The position numbers and the translations under genes were made by a program. This document shows positions 57,307-64,000 of a DNA stretch of 64,000 nucleotides, one piece after another. The notes beneath the pieces are model-generated. The model did no database searches. It was not told the origin of the DNA and saw only the letters and a program-made list of their open reading frames with translations. The DNA comes from Lepidodermella squamata (Eukaryota; Gastrotricha): assembly GCA_047495785.1 (NCBI GenBank), contig JBLDXI010000015.1, positions 1,302,001 through 1,366,000 on the forward strand. Reading direction: 5' to 3'. The stretch's first letter is position 1; every line of letters starts with the position of its first letter.

Positions 57307-59221
57307 ATGGCAGATTACGCGTCCAAGACTCGGCTCCACGGGACAACTGGTGGCTTCAAAGGTCGATATTTCGAACCAACAGGCCAAGCTGCCTTATCTT
57401 CTCGTCAGCTACGCCAAGATGAATGGTGGTATTCAGGCTGCGTTTCAAATGCCGCTATCGCCTCATCAAATAGCAGTAAGAATTTTCAAATTAAAATTGG
57501 TTAATATCATTTGAAATTTACAAGGTCATGCTTGTAAAAGTACGATTCTCGAAGACCATCGAAATCTTCATCTCTTCGAAAGTGTCATTATGACGAATTG
57601 TATGCGAAAAATCAACACGGAAGTCTCTCGTAACTACCGCGAAAAGACAATCGATGAAAAGTTGAAAGAAGACTGGGCTCCATTTCTTTTCGAAGTCGCA
57701 AGACGCGGTTCTGGCGAGGGAGAAATCTTGTACCCTCGAAGTGTTAGCTGTGCGTTAACTGGCGACATTGCTGTAGCTGACTGTGATAACAACCGGATAC
57801 AAATTTACAATGGCTACGGCATCTGGAAGGATACTATCGACTGTGGTGGCATTTTAGACCGGCCCACAACTATAGCCATGTCCGCCAACGAATCTGCCGC
57901 TAAATTGGGGGCCATCGCCGACCACAGTAACTATGTCTATATCGTGAATATCGAAAGTTTGAAAATTGTCTGCCAAATCAATGTCGGCTACAGGTCAGCG
58001 ACTGTTGGCTGGACTGTATCTGGACATCTGCTTTGCGTCAGACCTTACACAGCTTCTATCGAGAAAAACATGTTCATGACAATTGATGTATTCGGTGTAG
58101 TTAGAAAAGGCTCAGATTCAGTTGCTAGTCCTGCAATGACGATTCAGGTCGAAACTCCTTTCCCCACTAGACGAAGAACACCATACTCCCCAATCATTCA
58201 ACCATTCTACGCTGATGAAAACTGCTTTATGATTGGCCATAGAGGAAACGAATGCATAGCTTGCGTCGATCTGAGAACTCGCAGGGTCAGATTTCGGATC
58301 CAATTGAAGTCACCTTTTGACGGCCTAGCTGTTGATATGGCCGATTTCGCGATGGATCCTAAAGTTCCTGACATCCTCATTGCCGCGGATCAAGCGAATC
58401 GATTCTTGATGTGCTGTCAATTCGACCCGCATAATAAAACACGGTCTGCCACGATTTATCAAACTCGAATTATTTCCAGGCCTCGTGATGGTATCGGCCA
58501 GGTTAGAAGGTGCGCGTTCTCAGTTTGGGGCCATGCCATAGCAGCCGAGTATGGCCAAGACCTTGAAACAGAGGAGGAATTAAGCAAGTCTCGCGATAAG
58601 ACTACGAAAACTAACCATCGCTTGACGGTCTTTCGAGTTCCTCATCGCAAATGCCAATGTCACGACTGGCAACCAGTGAAACAGCATAAGATGGATGCGA
58701 CAATTTACAACCGGGATGAAACGAGCCGGTCGACACATGAAGTCCGCCGTTCTTGCCCTGTTTGGATGAGAGAGAGTGGCATTTTGGAGGATGAGAAGCG
58801 ATTCTTAGATATTAACCGGGCTATCACACCTGATCCACCCGATCTTACACCAGAGCCTTCTATTCTAATCGATGAAATTGGCGTCACACCTGTTACAAGA
58901 GGCGATGGCCTCGAATTGGATGAGGAGCTCATTCCAGCAACTCATACCCCTCAGCAAAGACCATTGAGTCACGAAGAATCTCGAATAGAGCTGCCTGTAG
59001 TTGAGGAAGAAGCAGCCACGCCTCAAAGACCACCGAACCCCGAACCGGCGATTAAGGAGGAAGCTCCGAAGCAAGAAGCTCCACCTGCACCTCTAGATAT
59101 ACCGACCGGTGCTCCTTCTGAGGAGCCGAAAACTATCGTTATATTCGACCCAGCTCTCGTACGCAGCAAACCGAATACCCCGGCATCCAACGTTCGCAGA
59201 GACGTTGATTCAAACACATAA
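57307..59221 (+). CDS. NHL-repeat beta-propeller protein
   Basis: Exons 57307-57475 and 57525-59221 (49-bp phase-1 intron) give 621 residues. No signal peptide and no membrane segment, so probably intracellular. After about 115 residues the first NHL-like blade reads LYPRSVSCALTGDIAVADC, then NNRIQIYNGYG, the typical P-x-x-V...G-I-V-A-D-N-R-I-Q pattern. Weaker blades follow to about residue 400 (for example DGLAVDMADFA...DILIAADQANRF). The C-terminal 180 residues are low-complexity, rich in Pro, Glu and Thr, with several TP sites, suggesting a disordered phosphorylated tail. No RING or B-box is visible, unlike TRIM-NHL proteins. Function unknown. Confidence 0.72.
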
Positions 59222-59346
59222 TTCATTCTTACCTTTCCTTTCATTGTACTGTTTATTTCATTGTCAAGCCCTGCGTTCTCCTTCTCAATTTATGCTCCTA
59301 GCGCATTTTATACATTCCCATTTGGAACAATCTCTCGTTGTAGAGC

Positions 59347-59352
59347 AATAAA
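59347..59352 (+). terminator. polyadenylation signal AATAAA of the NHL-type gene
   Basis: The hexamer lies 126 bp after the stop at 59221 and only 6 bp from the stop codon of the convergent minus-strand gene, so the two 3' ends overlap or nearly touch. Confidence 0.55.
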
Positions 59353-59357
59353 AATGT

Positions 59358-60959
59358 TCAAACTGCAGAGCAAAGATTTGTTTTACAGTCATCACGATTA
59401 GCACCTCTTTCCAAAAGAAGTCGAACAACATCGCCTCGTGAGTAAGAGGCAGCCTTACTCAGGGCAGTTTCGCCATTCCAAGTGGATGAAGGGTTTTCTA
59501 TTCTGAAATTAACGTTCGCACCACTGTCTAACAATTGCTGAACAACATTTGAGTTCCCAGCTAATGCAGCAAATATCAAAGGTGTGGCTCCGAAAATGTC
59601 ATCGGTTTCGTCCGCCTTAGCCCCTTTGTCCAGGAGTAACTTGACAATATCTGCCCGGGCGTATTCAGAGCTTGAAGCTACCATTAAGGCTGTCCGGCTG
59701 TTCCAATCTTTCGCTTCGATCATGTCATTGGTTTCGCCTTGCAAGTCCCCTTGCTCCAGAAGGTATTTAGCCGTCGCAAAATTTCCAATCTCAACAGCTA
59801 GGTGAAGCGGGGTTTTCAGTTCGTAGGACTCTTTAGCATTAATATCTGCCCCGCCCTCTTCCACCAGAGCTTTAACCACTGCTAAAGATCCATTGCAGAG
59901 AATGACGCGGTGCAAGGCTGTTGAGTTGATAATTGTAGCTTGCCTTGGATAGCAGTTCCTCATTGTTGGGCTTCTCTCATCAACGAGGCTCTTATCAGTT
60001 TTCAGAACTCGGCAAATTTCTTCGACGTTGTTTGCTAGCAGCGCCGAATTGAACATTGAAATAAGTGTTTGCCGTGATAGCTTAAACGTGGCTTCGGTTG
60101 TAGTTCTTATAGCCGAATATGTCGAAAGCGGTGAGTCTTGAGTGGGCCCTGAGACATCACCTGATTGAGAGCACGACCCAGGTAGAGACCAGCTAGAATT
60201 AGCCAGGCACTGTACAAAAGCTCGACCGATAACTTCAAAGCCAGCGGGGCATTTGAAGTACCTCTTTGAGCCAACTCTGGCAGGTGGATTTCCCGGCTCT
60301 TTTATAAAACGGCCACCATTGGTTAGTCTTGGAAGGGCGAGGCGATCACAATCTAAGGGAAATATAGGTATAAGACAGAAATTTAGGAGGCAATCGATGG
60401 TTTTACAAGGTACTATATCACATCCTGTTAATATGTCCTGGATAGGAGGAATCCAGTCACCACTTGCGGTGCAAGACGTTGTCCGGGGGCTATCGCTTTG
60501 CCTCGTATTGTCAAAGCAATGAACTGATAGGTTGTCACCAAGGCCAAGTGAAGCTTGTGGGCCTACAATGAGACCATTCGATGTCAACAATTTTGCGCCG
60601 TCCAACATGTTTTCCAGATCTGGAACTCTGCATTCAACTAAGTCAGTTGGTTTCACGGTCGTTGGAGGGTCAAGGAGAGTTCCATCCCCAAAACAACTAC
60701 CGAAGCTTGTGTGAAAAGTACCGAGTTCAGTGCAGAGGACGAAAGGACTGCCGATATGAACCATATTATCCGGAATGGTACAGTTGACGTAGATAATAGT
60801 TCCAGGGTCAACTTGAGAATCTCCATTCAATATGGTTCCATCGATTAGTTTCAGCACCATGCCACTGGTAACCAGAGTTAATTCTGATGGTAATCGGCAT
60901 GTTACTGCTAGACACTGAGGGGCGAAAACTAGCAGGAATAAAGCCGATAGTTTTATCAT
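59358..60959 (-). CDS. secreted protein with sushi domains and ankyrin repeats
   Basis: Exons 60959-60407 and 60352-59358 (54-bp phase-1 intron, stop-free) give 515 residues. The ATG at 60959 starts a signal peptide (MIKLSALFLLVFAPQCLA). Three sushi/CCP-like modules follow: CRLPSEL...GSC, CRVPDL...TGC and CDRLALPRL...GSC. The third is the clearest; splicing out the intron supplies its neat first Cys. After a Ser/Thr linker come about five ankyrin repeats (STALHRVI, KTPLHLAVEIGN, RTALMVASSS, ATPLIFAALAGN, ETALSKAASYS, each with xVxxLLExGA). I see no membrane segment between the two parts, so the ankyrin repeats would be extracellular. The frame continues upstream to 61265, but that region is the last exon of the next gene. 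Confidence 0.82.
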   Translation of the reverse strand: MIKLSALFLLVFAPQCLAVTCRLPSELTLVTSGMVLKLIDGTILNGDSQVDPGTIIYVNCTIPDNMVHIGSPFVLCTELGTFHTSFGSCFGDGTLLDPPTTVKPTDLVECRVPDLENMLDGAKLLTSNGLIVGPQASLGLGDNLSVHCFDNTRQSDSPRTTSCTASGDWIPPIQDILTGCDIVPCKTIDCLLNFCLIPIFPLDCDRLALPRLTNGGRFIKEPGNPPARVGSKRYFKCPAGFEVIGRAFVQCLANSSWSLPGSCSQSGDVSGPTQDSPLSTYSAIRTTTEATFKLSRQTLISMFNSALLANNVEEICRVLKTDKSLVDERSPTMRNCYPRQATIINSTALHRVILCNGSLAVVKALVEEGGADINAKESYELKTPLHLAVEIGNFATAKYLLEQGDLQGETNDMIEAKDWNSRTALMVASSSEYARADIVKLLLDKGAKADETDDIFGATPLIFAALAGNSNVVQQLLDSGANVNFRIENPSSTWNGETALSKAASYSRGDVVRLLLERGANRDDCKTNLCSAV

Positions 60960-61056
60960 CACGTTTTTATTTACGCGAAACACATCGAAACACGGGTGTA
61001 AAACAAACAACAAGCAAGGATTGGTTTCAGCGAGGGTGAAGAGAAAATGTTCGCCA

Positions 61057-62501
61057 CTACTGAGGAGAATCATGAGGTGCAGGTTTTGGAACAACATTAT
61101 CTGGTGGCTGCTGCTTTGGTGGACGGGTGTTTGTAAACTCCCGTTGTGGAGGTCGGAAATTCCAAAGGTTTTTGGGAACATAGAAATCTTCCAAGGACCA
61201 TGTTGAATTTGATACAGGACTACTCGGTCTATGCAGGAACTGAACGCGCCAATGAATCCAAGCATTTACAATCTGAAAGAAAAGACGTATAACTTATTTA
61301 ATTTCAAGTCGGTAATATTTTACCCATTTTTCGCCTTGGATTACAGGGCAGGAAGCGTGCTTCACGCGATAGTCGATGGTCTCATTTCTGTGATAATTGT
61401 ACCAAAACAATCCCGATCCTATCTCGGGCTTCACACGAAGAGCTATTTCGTTGAAAATCGTCGCGCCTCCTTCTTCGACCTCATTGAGATGCAGCAGAAG
61501 GGTTGACATTCGGTCGCCTCTGTCACCTGAACCTCGCATGTTCGTATCAATGTGGGGCATGTAGTCTAGAATACATTCTTTAAACCACCTCTATATAATA
61601 ATAGCTGAAACTTACGCCCTCCAATAGGAAACCGAGTCGCATGATAATGCTCCAGGCCATCGCTTCTAACATTCAAGCCTAAGTAAGCCTCGATCCGCTT
61701 AGTCAAAGCGGGCAGAGTATCGTTATCAACGTAGGTTGAGTAGTCGTAGCGGTATCTGCGATGAGATCCTTCTTCGATCTCACGATTATCGTGATAAATC
61801 ACAGCGGTTTCGTGGATAATTTTGCTAGCGCTCTCTATGAATTTCTGCCCCTCTCCTCGGCTTATGATGTCGTGGAAAAGAACTACCAGTGGTTCTAAAC
61901 TGACAATCTCCTCTTTTATAGGAGATAGCAGTAGCAGAGGGTGATTGTTCCGAGTGTCATATCTGCAGAATAAATCAGGATTCGCCGAGTTATTGCGCTC
62001 GATTGGGCTGGAAATGTCATCCCTGCAGTATTCATAGTTGACATGTCGGTCGTTGAGACGTTTCGCCGCTTCGAGTTGTTTTTCAGGTGAGACCTTGTCA
62101 ATTGTGACAATACCATCAGCGAATTCGTCCGAAAGTCGTTGGGAACATTCAATAAAAGCGCCTTCGTATCGTTGTTTCTGAGACCTTTTTAGGCTCCCTT
62201 TCAGAGAGATGATGCGTTTGCAAACTGATATACCGAAGTCCTTCTTGCCCTTGAGGCGAAAAGCCGTGTATTCGATGAACTCGAGGATTTGAATCTCATG
62301 GTCGAGAAGACGTTCCTGGCCAAGTCGCTCGGATTCATTATAAGCCTGCCACGCTTTGTTGAATTTGTCGAAGGCTTTTTCAAACTCGCCGTTTTGGAAG
62401 TAGTCGAAGCCTTTTTTGAAGAATTTCTCGCATTTTTTGTTTGCGGGCGATGTTTCAGTAGAACACAACCCTACTAGTAAGAGGAGAACTAAGGCCCTCA
62501 T
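61057..62501 (-). CDS. P4HA: prolyl 4-hydroxylase alpha subunit (complete)
   Basis: Exons in transcript order: 62501-61616, 61565-61324 and 61272-61057; 447 residues. Fe(II)- and 2-oxoglutarate-dependent hydroxylation of collagen-type prolines in the ER lumen, normally with protein disulfide isomerase as beta subunit. A signal peptide (MRALVLLLLVGLCST) precedes a helical, TPR-like N-terminal and substrate-binding part with EYCRDD and LFCRYD. The catalytic domain has TKRIEAYLGLN, then H-Y-M-P-H-I-D with the iron-binding HxD, STLLLHLNEVEEGGATIF, LFWYNYH and HASCPVIQGEKW with the distal His and the oxoglutarate Lys. The last exon (WIHWRVQ, then a Pro-rich tail) replaces the usual short end. Shorter than typical subunits (about 535). 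Confidence 0.9.
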
Positions 62502-62694
62502 TGCTCTGGTAAAACCACAATTTTTGATTTGAGGAAGGTGCTAGATAAAGGAGTAGTGACGTGGCAATCAATTCAATCACAATAGGGCGCTCATATTGAT
62601 CAATCCGTAAAGGACCGTCAGAATCCGAAATGAGTTAGCATGAGATCGCTTTTGTTTACGTTAATCGATTATTTGTGTACGACAACGCTCAGAC

Positions 62695-64000
62695 TCACTT
62701 GGTTTTCTTTATTTTATCGGCCTCCCAACCTATTTCAGCTTCTTCGTATAATCTATGGGGTGAAAAATCAGCCATATCTTTTGAGGTTCTTTTGATTTTT
62801 CGAGCGGCGGATGAGAGATGTAAATCTTTAAGAGCCCACAATTCGTTTCCTTTCAAGCCATGGGTACGATATAGGAACTGCCCTCGCCAGTTGAACCATT
62901 TATTCGAGACCTGAATAACGAAAAGAAATAACAACACACGTACAATATATATGTAATCAACTGACCCATTTCACGCCATCGAGAACAGGACAAGCTCCAT
63001 GTCGCATCCGCAGATCGTCCGTCTCATTTCTAAAGAAATTGTACCAAAATAACCCCGCTCCAGGCGTTGGTGGGACGTTAAGGCCTAAATGAGAGAAAAT
63101 AGTCGACCCGCCCTCTTTCACTTCATTCAAGTAGAGCAACATTGTAGCAATTCGATCCCCAAAGTTGCGATGAAAGCTTCCCGAAAGACCATCTATGTGA
63201 GGTAGGTAGTCTGAAAAGGCTGAATTAATTGTATAAAATCGCTGGTATCTTCAACTCACGTCCTCCTGTCTCGTAATATCCGATTTGATAAGCTTCAGCC
63301 CCGCCTTGAGCCGCGTACGGATTGAGGCCAGTGCAAGCCTCTATACGTTTAGTCAACCTCGGCACGAGATCTTTTTCGAGAAAAACGACTTTCTGAATTC
63401 GAATTTTAGGCTCTACAGTTGGTTTTTGTCCTGCTTCGGCATGGACGATTGCCGTCCCAAGTTTTCCAGATGCTTGATCGCGCAATGTCTTGCGTTGTCT
63501 CGGAGTTGCTACATTGTGCATAAGCACGACCATGGGATCAGTACTCAGCAATTCGTCTTTAACTGGATCAAGAACCAGTAATGGATTCCGGCCTCTATCA
63601 TCGTATCTGCAGAAAAGCTTTGGGTTTCGAGCTAGTCTCTGGTTCGAAAGTGCTGCAACATCCTGTCGGCAGAGCTTGTATAAAACATGCTTGTCGTGGA
63701 GATTTTTAGCCGCCAATTTTCTCTGCTCCTCTGTCCCATTGACCGCCGCCTTTTGCTCCTCCAGATAAATTTCGCTGAGATGCTTCTCGCAGTTCATAAT
63801 CGCAGGGGCATATTTTTCTCTCTGCTTTTGCGTTATTTCAATTTTGTTGAGCATTCTTTGGCAAATGGATGTAGCAAAGTCGCGCTTGTCTTTCAGGGAG
63901 AATATTACGATATTTTGAAGATAGTCCAGGATTTGAATTTCACCGTCAAAGTAATTGCGCTGGTTTTCTGCGACGGATTTATTGTATAGACGCCAAGACT
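62695..64000 (-). CDS. P4HA: prolyl 4-hydroxylase alpha subunit (5' partial)
   Basis: Second copy in tandem with the gene at 61057. Exons in transcript order: >64000-63260, 63210-62966 and 62910-62695. The frame is open to the window edge, so the signal peptide and first part are missing. LCRQDV and LFCRYDDRGRNPLLVL correspond to the substrate-binding region. TKRIEACTGLN precedes the catalytic core H-Y-L-P-H-I-D, ATMLLYLNEVKEGGSTIF, GLFWYNFFRNETDD and HGACPVLDGVKW. The last exon (VSNKWFNWRGQFLYR) is exactly 216 bp, as in the neighbouring copy. Introns are 49 and 55 bp at the same positions; the last donor is gtcagt. The C-terminus is Lys-rich (KIKKTK). Confidence 0.88.

Noticed and set aside
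60960-61265. N-terminal extension of the sushi-ankyrin frame
   Set aside because: The region is the last exon and 3' UTR of the prolyl hydroxylase gene read in another frame, and a good signal peptide starts at 60959.
1-64000. Transposons, CRISPR arrays, viral genes
   Set aside because: No terminal repeats, transposase, reverse transcriptase, integrase or regularly spaced repeats were found on either strand.

Overview
The window is animal nuclear DNA. It carries rhodopsin-class GPCRs, Cys-loop ligand-gated channels, Kunitz, LamG-like, sushi and ankyrin proteins, and prolyl 4-hydroxylase alpha subunits. Coding exons are separated by very short spliceosomal introns, mostly 45-60 bp with GT-AG ends. 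AATAAA signals often lie 1-80 bp after the stop codon. Gene families sit in tandem on both strands. This fits a compact-genome invertebrate. I cannot assign a phylum from sequence alone. Exon models were built by hand from reading frame, splice sites and intron phase, and nearly all close to a whole number of codons.

Layout. (1) 1-3344 (+): two tandem HAD phosphatases of the phosphoglycolate / p-nitrophenyl phosphatase type, then dihydrofolate reductase. (2) 3993-10924: three peptide-type GPCRs, one on + and two on -. (3) 13282-18119 (+): two tandem secreted proteins, each with three LamG-like modules and a hydrophobic C-terminus. (4) 18239-25082 (-): three intronless Cys-loop channel subunits and one mosaic pseudogene. 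(5) 26203-27537 (+): an unrelated divergent GPCR. (6) 27763-30129 (+): a third, intronless LamG-like paralogue, so the channel array lies inside the LamG family. (7) 30286-36088 (+): three Kunitz proteins with 3, 3 and 9 domains. (8) 36089-40352: a desert of about 4.3 kb. (9) 40353-56954: five more GPCRs of the same family as (2), one hosting a pair of oppositely oriented tRNA genes in its last intron, plus a decayed inverted copy of part of that gene. (10) 57307-59221 (+): an NHL-type propeller protein. (11) 59358-64000 (-): a secreted sushi plus ankyrin protein and two prolyl 4-hydroxylase alpha subunits, the second cut by the window edge.

How the genes relate. Most of the window is receptor and secreted-protein family expansion rather than one pathway. 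Eight intact members and one fossil of a single GPCR family share phase-0 intron positions; in three adjacent members (40-47 kb) the acidic residue of the E/DRY motif is Gln. The Kunitz genes share a repeated order: classical six-Cys domains, then a domain lacking the C2-C4 disulfide, then (last) a domain with a CxxC motif. The channels have a very short M3-M4 loop and lack the loop-B Trp and loop-C Cys pair of acetylcholine receptors. The least familiar elements are the LamG-like family, the 4-Cys and CxxC Kunitz variants, the extracellular ankyrin protein, and the tRNA pair that differs at the anticodon.
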